Assembly (NCBI GenBank): GCA_016936615.1
Contig: JAFGXN010000100.1
Span: forward strand, 1-48,893
Length of the DNA stretch: 48,893 nucleotides
Direction: 5' to 3'
From: Spirochaetales bacterium
GTDB taxonomy: Bacteria > Spirochaetota > Spirochaetia > JAFGXN01
Position numbers and translations under genes: made by a program. Shown here one piece after another: positions 27,344 through 37,329 of this stretch (positions are counted from its first letter, which is position 1; each line of letters opens with the position of its first letter). A model generated the notes under the pieces. The model ran no database searches. It saw only the letters and a list, made by a program, of their open reading frames with translations, and was not told the origin of the DNA.

Positions 27344-28249
27344 CTATTTCTCCTGTGATATCGGAACTACATCAAGGATAGCCTTTTCCATCTGTCGTAG
27401 CTGAGACTTGATTCTAGCATCGATCTCGCCATGATCTGTCTCAATTATGCATCCACCAATATCGACTAGAGCATCTTCGACAACTGAGACATTCTTGACA
27501 TTCTCAATGCTGTCGATAAACTCTTCGGCGTGTTCCTTTGTCAGCCCTAGGTCATTTGTATTTACTCGAATAACTATATTTGTCTTAGATTTAAGCTTTT
27601 TCAAGGCTGCTCGAATATTCTCGATAACAACGCCTTTCTGTGTCTCGCTTATTGTCTTTACGATCTTGCCTGTCATTTGAAGAACAAGGTCGATTATCTC
27701 TTCTTCAGTCTCCTTCAAGATTGAATTTCGTCGGTCAACAACTGCGGAGAGGATAGATTGGAGCTTGTTCAAGACTCGTGATGCATCATCTTTGCCTTTG
27801 GAAAAACCCTCTTCATAGCCCTCGTTATGGCCTTTTTCCCTGAACTCGGCGAGAAGATGGGTCTCTTTTTGATTTGCGTCGTTAAGGATACGCTCTGCTT
27901 CCTTAGTGGCTTCATCGATTGTTGAGGCTTTTTTCTCCTCTGCTTCTTTGACTAATTGGCTGGCTACGAGTTTGGCCTCTTCTAATATCTCTTCCTCATC
28001 GGATTGAGCTTTCTGGACAATCGCCTCTGCTTCGAGTCGTGATTTTTCAATTAATTGGTTCTTCTCGATCTCCCAATCTTCTTTGAATCTATCAACCTCT
28101 GCTTGAAGCTCCTCGATAGTGGGTCCTGTATATTGAACAACCTCTTCTTGCTCTTTCACCTCTTCCTTTTTGGGCTTGAAAGGGGCTTCTAAAAGAACAT
28201 TATTACTCTCTAGGGTTAATTCGCCAAATTTAAATACTCTTTTTGCCAT
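27344..28249 (-). CDS. fliH: Flagellar assembly protein FliH
   Basis: This 301-residue peripheral-stalk protein regulates the FliI ATPase and anchors it to the C-ring. Residues ~50-140 form a long charged coiled coil rich in E, K and A. Residues ~145-160 contain the GHNEGYEEGFSKGKDDA segment with G-x-x-x-G spacing typical of FliH. The C-terminal ~100 residues (LKLKSKTNIVIRVNTNDL...DIGGCIIETDHGEIDARIKSQLRQM) form the V-ATPase-subunit-E-like domain. ATG at 28249 follows AAGGA. Confidence 0.95.
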   Translation of the reverse strand: MAKRVFKFGELTLESNNVLLEAPFKPKKEEVKEQEEVVQYTGPTIEELQAEVDRFKEDWEIEKNQLIEKSRLEAEAIVQKAQSDEEEILEEAKLVASQLVKEAEEKKASTIDEATKEAERILNDANQKETHLLAEFREKGHNEGYEEGFSKGKDDASRVLNKLQSILSAVVDRRNSILKETEEEIIDLVLQMTGKIVKTISETQKGVVIENIRAALKKLKSKTNIVIRVNTNDLGLTKEHAEEFIDSIENVKNVSVVEDALVDIGGCIIETDHGEIDARIKSQLRQMEKAILDVVPISQEK

Positions 28250-28268
28250 AAAAAATCCTTTATATTAA

Positions 28269-29342
28269 CTACAGTAAGAGATCTTCCTCGCCTGATCTTG
28301 CAACAACAATCTCACCTTCATCTTCTAGTCGTCTGATAATTGCAACAATCTTCTGCTGAACTTCTTCAACATCTTTAACACGAACAGGTCCAAGATATTC
28401 CATCTCTTCTTTTAATACTTGAGCAGCACGTTTAGACATATTCTTGAAAATTTTCTCCTGAACCTCAGGATCTACTCCTCTAAGTGCCTTTGCTAACTCA
28501 TTAGTCTCGACTTCGCGGACTACTCTCTGGATAGATCTATCGTCAAGCAATACAATATCTTCGAATACGAACATTCTCTTCTTGATCTCTTCGGCCAATT
28601 CTGGATCTTCTTCTTCGAGTGACTCTATAATCATCTTCTCAGTAGATCTGTCGACAAGGTTGAGGATTTCAACAATATTTTCAATACCACCTGCAGAGGT
28701 ATAATCTTCACTTGAAAGGGTTGAGAGTTTCTTCTCTAAGACTCGCTCGACCTCACGCAAGACTTCTGGCGAGGTTCTGTCCATGGTTGCAATTCTCTTA
28801 GCGATATCACTTCGTGTCTCGTTGGGAAGACTTCCTAAGATTATGGAAGCCTTCTGCGGTTCAAGGTATGCAAGAATAAGTGCTATTGCCTGCGGGTGCT
28901 CCTGCTGGATAAAGTTAAGAAGGTGGGCTGGATCTGTTCGTCTGATAAAATCAAAAGGTCTGATCTGGAGAGAACTAGTAAGGCGGTTGATAATATCAGC
29001 AGCCTTCTGAGAGCCTAAGGCCTTCTCGAGCAATTCTCGTGCATAATCAATACCTCCACTTGTGATAAAGTCTTGAGCCATCATCAAATCTTTGAACTCG
29101 CTTAATACAAGATCTCTATCTTCTGGTTCAATTGTATCTAGGCGGGCTATCTCAAATGTGATTGCCTCAATCTCATCTTCTCGCAGATGTTTGAATACTT
29201 CAGAAGAGACTTCTGAACCCATTATTACAAGGAAGATTGCAGCTTTCTGCCTTCCGGTTAACTCTTTTTTATGTGCGCTTTTCTTTGCTTGTGGCTTAGC
29301 TGCCTTTTTCTGTGCAGCACCACCTGCTCCTGCTCCTGCCAT
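28269..29342 (-). CDS. fliG: Flagellar motor switch protein FliG
   Basis: This 357-residue C-ring protein contacts FliF, FliM and the stator. From ~27, ELTGRQKAAIFLVIMGSEVSSEVFKHL starts the FliG N domain. EHPQAIALILAYLEPQKASIILGSLP is the middle domain. The C-terminal torque helix region contains FEDIVLLDDRSIQRVVREVETNELAKALRGVD. The first ~26 residues are an extra Ala/Gly/Lys-rich basic tail not usual for the family. ATG at 29342 has GGAG five to six bases upstream. It lies ten bases after fliF. Confidence 0.96.
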   Translation of the reverse strand: MAGAGAGGAAQKKAAKPQAKKSAHKKELTGRQKAAIFLVIMGSEVSSEVFKHLREDEIEAITFEIARLDTIEPEDRDLVLSEFKDLMMAQDFITSGGIDYARELLEKALGSQKAADIINRLTSSLQIRPFDFIRRTDPAHLLNFIQQEHPQAIALILAYLEPQKASIILGSLPNETRSDIAKRIATMDRTSPEVLREVERVLEKKLSTLSSEDYTSAGGIENIVEILNLVDRSTEKMIIESLEEEDPELAEEIKKRMFVFEDIVLLDDRSIQRVVREVETNELAKALRGVDPEVQEKIFKNMSKRAAQVLKEEMEYLGPVRVKDVEEVQQKIVAIIRRLEDEGEIVVARSGEEDLLL

Positions 29343-29352
29343 TTATTACTCC

Positions 29353-31059
29353 TTATTCCTCAACAAGCCATGTTCTAATCAAGTGTGCAACATCTTCTGG
29401 ATTCTCTCTTGCTAGACGTAGAGCATCCTCTTCAAGCTCAGCACGTGCCCTATCCTCACCGGAAAGCGTAAGGTCATGATCGCCTTGCTCAGCCTCTCTA
29501 AGAGCAGCCTCACGCATTGCTGCATGTCGCTTCGCAAGCTCTTCTTCTCGCTTCCTTCTTGCCCGCTCTTTAGCACGGATAATAGATCTGAAACCAATAA
29601 TTAAGGCTAGAATTACAGAAATTATCGAAACAGAGATTAAGATACCATACATTACATTTCGACGTGTCATAAACTTCTTATCTGCAGCTGCAAACTCATC
29701 AGTTCTATCGAAAGCAATATTTGTAACCGTTACCTTATCTCCACGATTTTTATCATAACCGACTGCACTCTGAATAACAGTCTCTAATTTCTTCATCTCA
29801 TCTTCAGAGACAGGAATATAATTTCTCTTAATGGAAAGAGTATCAGGATCCAAGACTGGATTTCCACCCTTCATAACCTCTTCCCACTTTCCATCAACCA
29901 TAATACCGACAGTTACTCGCTTTATCTCCCAAGGGTTCTCTTGGATTTCACTATTCTGCTTACCATAATCATAGTTTGTTACATTTTCTTTTTCGTTATA
30001 TTTATTATTAAGATCATTTCTGTCTTTATATCCAGCTGGGAACTGATCTTCAGTTCCAGGAGGACCTCCAGGAATAATCTGTTCACCTTCCCAATTCTTA
30101 GAGATACTCTTATCCGAAACCCTTACACCTTCCTTTATAATAGACGTATCAATAGGAGATGTAGGATCTTTAGGCTTAATTACTGTAGGTAAAATTTCAT
30201 ATCGTGTTGTCGACTTCTCTCTGAAATCATACTCTACATTAACATTAACAATAGAGATTCTATCCTCAGTATGTGTCATTGCTAGGGCATTGTAGATCTG
30301 ATTCTGGATTCGTACCTCTTCTATATTCTTTAATTTAAGAAGCTCTTCTAATCTCTTTTGTTTCTGATCCATCTCGAGGCTATAATCGTTATTTAAAATA
30401 TTTCCAGCTGAATCTAATATTGCAATCTCATTTCGTTGTATTCCTACTGCCTTCTCAACAAGAGTGACAAGACCATTAATCTTCTTTGGATTGCTAATAA
30501 AATCAGAACCAGGACTAGGAGTAATAGTAATTGAAGCACGCTTAGGATCTTGAAGCCCTTGAAAAAACTCTTTATCTGGTAACTCTAAGGTGACATATGC
30601 TTTATCAATATCATCAAGTGAGATTATGTGTTGTCGCAGATTCTCCATTATTGCCTGTTTCAGCTTAGTCTCTCTCTCAAGATCTGTAACCTGCCACTGC
30701 TTTGTATCAAAGACATCCCATGGCGAGATATCTCCAGGAATAAGATTCTCCCTGAAGAGCAAGGCTCTTGCACGGCGTGCAACTGAATCATCCTGAACAA
30801 TAATAAGCCCTTCTGCAGACATCTTGTAGTCGATATTCTCTTCATCAAGCTTAGACTGAATATTAAAAAGCGCATTTTCATCCTTTATTGGGACTCCAAG
30901 CAGCTTCACTCCATCACTTCTTCCAGAAAGGCTTGCCATAACAATGATAAGAATAAAGGCAGCCGCAACTATTGCACCAGCAATAATCTTCTGTACCAAT
31001 GATGTCTTATCCCAGAAACCTTTTATCTGACTAATAATTTTTTTAAACCATTCGTTCAT
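29353..31059 (-). CDS. fliF: Flagellar MS-ring protein FliF
   Basis: The product has 568 residues. Transmembrane helices at ~18-44 and ~450-475 flank a periplasmic region with YscJ-like ring-building motifs (LLGVPIKDENALFNIQSKLDEENIDYKMSAEGLIIV; VTLELPDKEFFQGLQDPKRASITITPSPGSDFI). The acidic cytoplasmic tail ends with LTLSGEDRARAELEEDALRLARENPEDVAHLIRTWL, the FliG-binding segment. A TTG at 31071 opens a longer frame, but GGAGG lies four bases before ATG at 31059, so I use the ATG. Confidence 0.96.
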   Translation of the reverse strand: MNEWFKKIISQIKGFWDKTSLVQKIIAGAIVAAAFILIIVMASLSGRSDGVKLLGVPIKDENALFNIQSKLDEENIDYKMSAEGLIIVQDDSVARRARALLFRENLIPGDISPWDVFDTKQWQVTDLERETKLKQAIMENLRQHIISLDDIDKAYVTLELPDKEFFQGLQDPKRASITITPSPGSDFISNPKKINGLVTLVEKAVGIQRNEIAILDSAGNILNNDYSLEMDQKQKRLEELLKLKNIEEVRIQNQIYNALAMTHTEDRISIVNVNVEYDFREKSTTRYEILPTVIKPKDPTSPIDTSIIKEGVRVSDKSISKNWEGEQIIPGGPPGTEDQFPAGYKDRNDLNNKYNEKENVTNYDYGKQNSEIQENPWEIKRVTVGIMVDGKWEEVMKGGNPVLDPDTLSIKRNYIPVSEDEMKKLETVIQSAVGYDKNRGDKVTVTNIAFDRTDEFAAADKKFMTRRNVMYGILISVSIISVILALIIGFRSIIRAKERARRKREEELAKRHAAMREAALREAEQGDHDLTLSGEDRARAELEEDALRLARENPEDVAHLIRTWLVEE

Positions 31060-31112
31060 TTCCCCTCCCAAGTATGAACAAAATTTTCACATATTTAAAT
31101 ATGCTAAATAGA

Positions 31113-31433
31113 TCACCTCAAATTTGTTATTTCTTTATACGCACGAATTGCCTCATCAACAACATTCTTTGTCAATGAAACAGCCATATTTGCCTTTGCC
31201 ATTGCGATTGTTACATCATGAACATCTACACTTGCAGGGTCTACAATAAATGCCTGTGACAATGCTTCACTATCATGAACTGAGTTATTTACTGTATTTA
31301 ATGCCTCGGAGAGAAAGCCTGAGAAGCTCTTAGTCTCTTCAGATTGCTCTCCAATAGGGAGATGTCTTGAATTTTTACTATCTGCGGATGCAACACTGTT
31401 TATAACTGTACTACTTACTGATTTTATATCCAT
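31113..31433 (-). CDS. fliE: Flagellar hook-basal body protein FliE
   Basis: This 106-residue protein links the MS ring to the proximal rod. The C-terminal half is the conserved FliE domain (QAFIVDPASVDVHDVTIAMAKANMAVSLTKNVVDEAIRAYKEITNLR). The N-terminal half is variable. ATG at 31433 is seven bases after the flgC stop. The 53-base gap before fliF contains a perfect A/T-rich palindrome at 31090-31103 with no clear role. Confidence 0.95.
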   Translation of the reverse strand: MDIKSVSSTVINSVASADSKNSRHLPIGEQSEETKSFSGFLSEALNTVNNSVHDSEALSQAFIVDPASVDVHDVTIAMAKANMAVSLTKNVVDEAIRAYKEITNLR

Positions 31434-31440
31434 TTTCTAC

Positions 31441-31896
31441 CTACCTTATCTCTAGTGCCTTCATGAACATCTGCTTTGAACCATTTATCAGGGTCAAATT
31501 CGCCTCATAGGATCTTGAAGCAGAGATCATATCAACCATCTCATTTACGATATTTACATTTGAAAGCTCAACATAACCAGCCTGTGGTCCTGTCTTAACC
31601 GCATCTGGGTGAGTTGGATCCCACTTCAGCTGAGGCTTAGTCTGAAAATCCTCTTCAATTTTGTCGACACGGACACCTTTCCCAACACCTCTATCAAGTG
31701 CTCCTGGCAAAAATGGGGTTTTATAAAATCTAAACTGCTCTTCAGGGCGAAAGATTACTCTGCTTCGCCTAAATGGCTTGCCATCCGCAGTCCTTGTCGC
31801 ATCTGCATTTGCTAAATTGTTTGAAATTACATCCAATCTAGTTCTCTGTGCTGTCAAACCGCTTGATGCTATACCTATACTTGTAAAAGATCCCAT
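31441..31896 (-). CDS. flgC: Flagellar rod protein FlgC
   Basis: This 151-residue proximal rod protein has the family N-terminus (SIGIASSGLTAQRTRLDVISNNLANADATRT) and C-terminus (YVELSNVNIVNEMVDMISASRSYEANLTLINGSKQMFMKALEI), which form a helical bundle in the rod. AGGAGGAAG lies before ATG at 31896. It follows flgB by 16 bases and precedes fliE by seven. Confidence 0.97.
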   Translation of the reverse strand: MGSFTSIGIASSGLTAQRTRLDVISNNLANADATRTADGKPFRRSRVIFRPEEQFRFYKTPFLPGALDRGVGKGVRVDKIEEDFQTKPQLKWDPTHPDAVKTGPQAGYVELSNVNIVNEMVDMISASRSYEANLTLINGSKQMFMKALEIR

Positions 31897-31912
31897 AACT
31901 TCCTCCTAAATA

Positions 31913-32329
31913 CTACTTTAATACCTTTGCTATCAGGTTAAACTGACTTGAAACTGCCCTTGTGAGCATGTCATATCTCATCTGATTCTGAAGTGCCAAC
32001 ATACTCTCAACTTCAATATCAACATTATTTCCATTATTATCTGTCTGACTTAAATAATCCAAATTTCTTTTAGGCTTTACATCCCTGTAATCAGGCTTAA
32101 CCTCAAAAGGAATATGGCGAGAATCTGTCATCTTCGCATCGAAAGGGGCTTGTTTCTTATAATGCAATGCCTTTTTCAATTCTGTCTCAAAAGATACATC
32201 TGTCCTTTTAAAATTAGGTGTATCAGCATTTGCCATGTTATCTGTGATTACATTTCTTCTCAACTGCTCGACACTTAGCGATCTATTCAAGATATCTAAA
32301 TTTCGTCCAAAGCTATTATTTAAAAACAT
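31913..32329 (-). CDS. flgB: Flagellar rod protein FlgB
   Basis: This 138-residue proximal rod protein is the first gene of the flagellar series. Family features are SLSVEQLRRNVITDNMANADTPNFKRTDVSFE near the N-terminus and ESMLALQNQMRYDMLTRAVSSQFNLIAKVL at the C-terminus. ATG at 32329 has GGAGGG about eight bases upstream. The 56-base gap before it is one of the few places within this long gene string where a promoter could sit. Confidence 0.96.
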   Translation of the reverse strand: MFLNNSFGRNLDILNRSLSVEQLRRNVITDNMANADTPNFKRTDVSFETELKKALHYKKQAPFDAKMTDSRHIPFEVKPDYRDVKPKRNLDYLSQTDNNGNNVDIEVESMLALQNQMRYDMLTRAVSSQFNLIAKVLK

Positions 32330-32348
32330 CTAATTACCCTCCCCTTTC

Positions 32349-32380
32349 TTATCGTCTTTTTTATAAAAAAAATAAACTTT
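32349..32380 (-). promoter_or_regulatory. Possible sigma28-like promoter before flgB
   Basis: On the minus strand GACGATAA (32356-32349) matches the sigma28 -10 consensus GCCGATAA at seven of eight positions. AAAGTTT (32380-32374) resembles the matching -35 element, but the 17-base spacing is longer than the usual 11. The T-rich/A-rich palindrome between them makes chance matches likely. This is a weak candidate. Confidence 0.3.
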
Positions 32381-32385
32381 TTACC

Positions 32386-33777
32386 CTACAGAATATACCG
32401 TGAAAGATCCTTGTTCTCTGAGACACTGTCAATCTTCTCATCAACATAATCTTTAGTAATCTTTATAGTCTGCCCTTTCAGCTCATTTGCTGAGAAAGAG
32501 ATCTCCTCTAGCAGCAACTCCATTATTGTGTGGAGTCTTCTTGCGCCGATATTCTCTGTCTCTGTGTTCACATACTCAGCAATTTCACTTATTCTCCTGA
32601 CTGCATCATCAACAAAGTCTAGTGTAACCTCTTCTGTAGCAATCAATGCCTTGTACTGCTTAATCAGTGCATTCTGAGGCTGTGTCAGTATCATGTAAAA
32701 CTCTTCTTTGTTAAGGTCATCTAGCTCTACTCTGATTGGGAATCTTCCCTGCAACTCAGGAATCAGATCTGAAGGCTTACTTATGTGAAAGGCTCCTGCT
32801 GCGATAAACAAGATATGCGAAGTGTCGATAATTCCGAATTTTGTATTAACCTTACTTCCCTCAACTATTGGGAGGATATCTCTCTGGACACCTTCGCGAG
32901 ATACATCTGCACCAGAACCTTTTTCACGAACAGCAATCTTATCAATCTCGTCGATAAAGATTATTCCCATCTGCTGGACTCTCTCCTTCGCGATTTCAAC
33001 TGCATTATCCTGATCTATCAACTTATCTGTCTCTTCAGCAAAGATAATCTGTCTTGCCTTGCTAATTGACATCTTTTTCTTCTTCTTTCCACCACCACCA
33101 AACATCTGAGCAATATTCCCAAACTTGAAATCCATCTCTTCGAATCCAGTACCTGAGAATACCTCAACTGAAGGAAAGCTATTTGAGGCTATGCTTAGCT
33201 CGACTTCTCTCTCTTCAAACTCTCCATCTCTGAGTTTTTTTCTAAAAAACTCTCTAGTCTGGTTCAATTCCTCTTTGTCATCTGCAAGAACTGCCTTATC
33301 ATTGGGATTTGCAACAACATTAGCTGGTTTAACTGGTGGCTTACTACTTCCTGGAAGAAGCAATTCCAAAAGTGCCTCTTCGGTTCTCTTCTCTGCTGCC
33401 TCTTTGACTGTATCTTTTAACTCATATTTCACCATTGATACTGCTGTAGCCATCAGATCTCTGACCATAGACTCTACATCCCGACCGACATAACCGACTT
33501 CTGTATATTTTGTAGCCTCAACCTTCAAGAAGGGTGCTCCGCAAAGCTTTGCAAGACGTCGTGCAATCTCAGTTTTTCCTACCCCTGTAGGCCCAATCAT
33601 TATTATATTCTTTGGCGCAATCTCATCTCGTAGATCTGCAGGAAGTAGCTGTCGTCGATATCTATTTCTCAAAGCAATTGCTACTGCCTTCTTCGCCTTG
33701 TTCTGTCCAATTATATATTTATCTAGCTCTTTTACTATTTCTGAAGGTGTTAGTGCATCTAAGTTGACATTATTCAT
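32386..33777 (-). CDS. hslU: HslU, ATPase subunit of HslUV protease
   Basis: This 463-residue AAA+ unfoldase feeds proteins into HslV. Walker A is GPTGVGKTE at ~62-70. The pore-loop region is [16 protein letters not shown]. Walker B is [10 protein letters not shown]. The inserted I-domain (~105-245) and the C-terminal SRYIL tail that docks into HslV are present. ATG at 33777 overlaps the hslV stop by eight bases (ATGAATAA), so the two subunits are translationally coupled. Confidence 0.98.
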   Translation of the reverse strand: MNNVNLDALTPSEIVKELDKYIIGQNKAKKAVAIALRNRYRRQLLPADLRDEIAPKNIIMIGPTGVGKTEIARRLAKLCGAPFLKVEATKYTEVGYVGRDVESMVRDLMATAVSMVKYELKDTVKEAAEKRTEEALLELLLPGSSKPPVKPANVVANPNDKAVLADDKEELNQTREFFRKKLRDGEFEEREVELSIASNSFPSVEVFSGTGFEEMDFKFGNIAQMFGGGGKKKKKMSISKARQIIFAEETDKLIDQDNAVEIAKERVQQMGIIFIDEIDKIAVREKGSGADVSREGVQRDILPIVEGSKVNTKFGIIDTSHILFIAAGAFHISKPSDLIPELQGRFPIRVELDDLNKEEFYMILTQPQNALIKQYKALIATEEVTLDFVDDAVRRISEIAEYVNTETENIGARRLHTIMELLLEEISFSANELKGQTIKITKDYVDEKIDSVSENKDLSRYIL

Positions 33778-34309
33778 TTTTAAGCTCCTCTACAATAATA
33801 TTTTCATTCGTATAGATACAAATTTCTGCTGCTATCTTTAATGATTTCTCCGCAATCTCTCGTGCTGTATAATCAGATCCGTCCATGTAGGCAAGCGAAG
33901 CTGAGTAAGCAAACATTCCGCCAGATCCAATCGCGATTGAGCCTTTATCTGGCTCGACAACATCGCCTGTTCCAGAAATAAGAAGAATCTTCGATGCATC
34001 TGCAACCAGAAGCATTGCCTCTAGCTTGCGAAGCATCTTATCGGTTCGCCACTCTTTTGCTAGATCTACCGCACTTCGTGTGATATCACCTTTATACTCG
34101 CGAATTTTATCCTCAAACTTCTCAAACAGTGTAAAGGCATCAGCAGTTGCGCCAGCAAAACCTACAATAATTTTATCATCATATATCTTGCGAACCTTGC
34201 GTGCTGTTCCTTTCATTACTGTATTTCCTAGCGTTACCTGGCCATCTCCTGCCATTGCAACTGATCCGTTATGCTTAACTGCAATAATTGTTGTTCCTCT
34301 AAAACTCAT
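33770..34309 (-). CDS. hslV: HslV, proteolytic subunit of HslUV protease
   Basis: This 179-residue threonine protease forms the double-hexamer core of HslUV. The sequence after a five-residue leader (MSFRG) begins [10 protein letters not shown]. Thr6 would become the catalytic N-terminal threonine after processing. [24 protein letters not shown] and [15 protein letters not shown] are family signatures. A GTG at 34315 adds two residues; ATG at 34309 is preceded by GAGGTG and gives the usual short leader. It lies 14 bases after xerC. Confidence 0.96.
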   Translation of the reverse strand: MSFRGTTIIAVKHNGSVAMAGDGQVTLGNTVMKGTARKVRKIYDDKIIVGFAGATADAFTLFEKFEDKIREYKGDITRSAVDLAKEWRTDKMLRKLEAMLLVADASKILLISGTGDVVEPDKGSIAIGSGGMFAYSASLAYMDGSDYTAREIAEKSLKIAAEICIYTNENIIVEELKNE

Positions 34310-34323
34310 AATCACCTCTTCTT

Positions 34324-35223
34324 CTAAACTATCTTATGCCGCCTCAATGCATGAGGGTGGGCTGATGCGTATACATCTTTCAATTTATCTATACTCATAT
34401 GGGTATAGATTTGCGTTGTCGAGAGGCTTGAATGACCAAGCAACTCTTGAACGACGCGGATATCGGCTCCACGGTTGAGCAGGTGTGTCGCAAAGGAGTG
34501 CCGAAACGAGTGTGGGGAGAGCTTTTTTGCAAGCCCCGAGAGCTTGAAATATTTCTCAATTATGTAAAATGCCCCTCGCTGCGTTAATTTCTTCCCATGC
34601 TGGTTCACAAACAAGGCTCTCTCCTGAACAACCAGGCCTTGTTGTCTTCTCTCCTCGACATAGCGGTTCAATTTCTCCACTGCCTGAGGACCAAGAAAGA
34701 CAAATCTTTGCTTACCGCCCTTACCTTCAATCAAAAAGCTTGAGTCTGATCTGCGAAATGAATCAATCTCAAGGCTCAATGCCTCGGAGATTCGACACCC
34801 CGTATTGTAGAGCAACTCAAGTAACAAGCTATCTCGCAACCCCCAGATATCATCTGACTCTGGCAGATCAAGAACCAGCTCAGCCTCTTTTTCAAAAAGA
34901 CAATCAGGCAATTTCAACTCCTTTTTCAAAGATTTAATCTGAAAAAAAGGATTTACCTCGACTAATTTATGCTTCGACAAGTATTTATAGAATCCCTTGA
35001 TGTTAGATAACAGCCTATTCACACTTGTCTTTGCATACTCCTGCCTGTTCTGCAATGCTATAAATGCTCGCGCATCACTATAGCTTACCTGCTCAAGCTC
35101 AAGCCCTTCCTTCGCTAAAAATTCCCCAAACTTATTCAGATCATTTTTTAAAGCCTTCATAGAATCTGGTGAAAAGCTCTTTATCTTCTCTGCATAATCT
35201 AAATAAGCCTTAAACTTGTTCAT
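34324..35223 (-). CDS. xerC: Tyrosine recombinase XerC
   Basis: This 299-residue site-specific recombinase resolves chromosome dimers at dif. It has an N-terminal SAM-like core-binding domain (~1-105) and a catalytic domain with Arg144 (TGCRISEAL), His238-x-x-Arg241 ([12 protein letters not shown]), His264 and nucleophile Tyr273 (STTQIYTH). The C-terminus ([14 protein letters not shown]) resembles XerC more than XerD. ATG codons are adjacent at 35226 and 35223; AGGAG is six bases before the second. The gene overlaps topA by 14 bases. In Bacillus the orthologue codV also precedes hslV. Confidence 0.93.
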   Translation of the reverse strand: MNKFKAYLDYAEKIKSFSPDSMKALKNDLNKFGEFLAKEGLELEQVSYSDARAFIALQNRQEYAKTSVNRLLSNIKGFYKYLSKHKLVEVNPFFQIKSLKKELKLPDCLFEKEAELVLDLPESDDIWGLRDSLLLELLYNTGCRISEALSLEIDSFRRSDSSFLIEGKGGKQRFVFLGPQAVEKLNRYVEERRQQGLVVQERALFVNQHGKKLTQRGAFYIIEKYFKLSGLAKKLSPHSFRHSFATHLLNRGADIRVVQELLGHSSLSTTQIYTHMSIDKLKDVYASAHPHALRRHKIV

Positions 35224-37315
35224 CATCCTCTCCTGCTATATGCAAAAAGTCGCAATCAGGATTTATACAAGCCTTATCTATTCCAAATTTCTTATCGTTT
35301 TTCTCAACCAAAAATTGACCACACTTCGGACACTTAGACTCCGAAGGTTTAAAATGTGTTATAAAATCACACTCAGGATAATTAGTACACCCGTAGAACT
35401 CTTTTCCCTTTCCACCTTGCTTCTTTCTAGCAACAATATCTCCGTCACAATTTGGACGAGGACACTTTGCAAGCGGAACACTCTTTGTGTTAAGGCACTC
35501 AGGAAATCCTGAACAAGCTAGAAAGTAACCGAACCTGCCAAGTTTTTTAACCATAGGCTTTCCGCACTTCTCACAAACCTCATCACTCTCTTCGTCAAGG
35601 ACTCCTTTGATAGACTCCATAGTCTCATTGACATGGTCGACTTGCTGGCTAAATGGGCTGTAAAAATCACCTAGCATCTTATGCCAATCTAATTTTCCCT
35701 CTTCAACATCATCTAATTGCTGCTCTAATGAGGCTGTAAACTTAACATTAAGCAGATCTGGAAACTGTTCCGACAACATATTGCTTATCAACTTTCCAAG
35801 TACAGTTGGCTGAAGTTGCTTATTCTTTCGCACAACATAATATCTATCAAGGAGTACTGAGATAATTGGTGCATATGTAGATGGTCTACCAATACCATTC
35901 TCCTCAAGTGCTTTGACAATACTAGCATCAGTAAATCGTGCTGGACCTTGAGTAAAGTGCTGATCTGCAAGAAGCTCTTGAAGTGTCAAGATATCACCCT
36001 CTTTCAGTGCAGGTGCATTTGCCTCCCCTGACTTTGCTTTCAGAAGCTTCAACACTGCTTGATACCCTTTCTGCTCTAATACAGTCGAGCTACACTTAAA
36101 GATTGCACTCTTTGCCTTTATCGAGTAGGAGATTATCTTTGAGACAGAATTAGACATCTGAGAAGAGACAAAACGTTCCCAAATTATTGTGTAAAGGCGT
36201 AGCTGATCCTTATTTAAAAAGCCTTTAAGGTATTCTGGAGTATAGTTTGCCACATAAGTTGGTCTTATCGCCTCGTGCGCATCCTGTGACCGCTTTGCAA
36301 CTGAGTACTGGTTCGCTTCATCTGGTAAAAATTTAGGAAAACTATCACTGATAAACTTCCTCACATCTTCGAGTGCTTGATTAGAGACACGAACAGAGTC
36401 TGTTCTCATGTATGAGATCAAACCTACGCGACTAGCACCTATCTCAATACCTTCGTATAGTTGCTGAGCAATCTGCATTGTCTTTTTCGAATTAAATCCT
36501 AATTTATTTGCCGCAACCTGCTGAAGAGTTGATGTTGTAAAAGGGGGTTTTGGCTTCGAGACCTTTTTTGTCTCTTTACGCTCAGCAACAACAAAATCTG
36601 CATCTGCAAGCTCGTTCTTGACAGCAGTAACCTCTTCTTCATTGTGAAAATTTACCTTACTATCTCCATAGCTTGCTAGTTTTGCAATGAAATTCTTTGC
36701 TGTACCATTATTCAAAGAGGCTTCTAGTGTCCAGTACTCTTCTGGAATAAAAGACTCTACCTCCTCTTCCCTATCACAGATTAATTTCAATGCTACAGAT
36801 TGAACTCTTCCGGCTGATAGACCATTCTTGACCTTTTTCCACAAAAGGGGAGAAAGATTATAACCAACAAGTCTATCAAGGACTCTTCTAGCCTTCTGGG
36901 AATCTACCTTCTTGTAATCTAGCTCTATTGGATTATCGACTGCCTTGCGTATTGCATCAGGTGTAATCTCATTAAAGATTATTCGCTTAATCTCAATATC
37001 CTTTTTAGCCTTCTCTAATGTTCTGTAAATATGATAGGCAATAGCCTCTCCCTCGCGGTCATTATCCGATGCAAGTAATACTAAATTTGCACGAAGAGAT
37101 TTAGATTTTATTTCTTTTAAAATTTTTGCCTTTCCTCGGACTGTTATATATTCAGGATTAAATCCATGATCAACATCTATAGCAAGTCTTGACTTTGGCA
37201 AATCAATTAGATGCCCCATTGAAGCTGTGACATGATAGCCACTTCCTAAATATTTTTCTATAGTCTTTGCCTTCGCAGGAGACTCTACAATAACCAGGGT
37301 AAACCCTTTTGACAT
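35210..37315 (-). CDS. topA: DNA topoisomerase I
   Basis: This 701-residue type IA topoisomerase relaxes negative supercoils. The TOPRIM domain begins at residue ~6 (LVIVESPAKAKTIEKYLG) with acidic residues in ASDNDREGEAIAYH (~82-94). The catalytic tyrosine is Tyr302 (ISYMRTDSVRVS). Three C-terminal zinc-ribbon repeats with CxxC...CxxxxxC spacing (CEKCGKPM, CPRPNCDGD, CPKCGQFL) complete the protein. ATG at 37315 has GAGG upstream. It follows dprA by 14 bases, the same pairing as smf-topA in Bacillus. Confidence 0.98.
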   Translation of the reverse strand: MSKGFTLVIVESPAKAKTIEKYLGSGYHVTASMGHLIDLPKSRLAIDVDHGFNPEYITVRGKAKILKEIKSKSLRANLVLLASDNDREGEAIAYHIYRTLEKAKKDIEIKRIIFNEITPDAIRKAVDNPIELDYKKVDSQKARRVLDRLVGYNLSPLLWKKVKNGLSAGRVQSVALKLICDREEEVESFIPEEYWTLEASLNNGTAKNFIAKLASYGDSKVNFHNEEEVTAVKNELADADFVVAERKETKKVSKPKPPFTTSTLQQVAANKLGFNSKKTMQIAQQLYEGIEIGASRVGLISYMRTDSVRVSNQALEDVRKFISDSFPKFLPDEANQYSVAKRSQDAHEAIRPTYVANYTPEYLKGFLNKDQLRLYTIIWERFVSSQMSNSVSKIISYSIKAKSAIFKCSSTVLEQKGYQAVLKLLKAKSGEANAPALKEGDILTLQELLADQHFTQGPARFTDASIVKALEENGIGRPSTYAPIISVLLDRYYVVRKNKQLQPTVLGKLISNMLSEQFPDLLNVKFTASLEQQLDDVEEGKLDWHKMLGDFYSPFSQQVDHVNETMESIKGVLDEESDEVCEKCGKPMVKKLGRFGYFLACSGFPECLNTKSVPLAKCPRPNCDGDIVARKKQGGKGKEFYGCTNYPECDFITHFKPSESKCPKCGQFLVEKNDKKFGIDKACINPDCDFLHIAGEDDEQV

Positions 37316-37329
37316 AAAAATACCTCTTT

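Noticed and set aside
31090-31103. 14-bp palindrome between fliE and fliF
   Set aside because: It is made only of A/T apart from its ends, has no T run after it, and such palindromes are expected by chance in A/T-rich gaps.
35788-37054. Possible extra gene within topA
   Set aside because: Only short alternate-frame readings are present; topA is continuous and complete.
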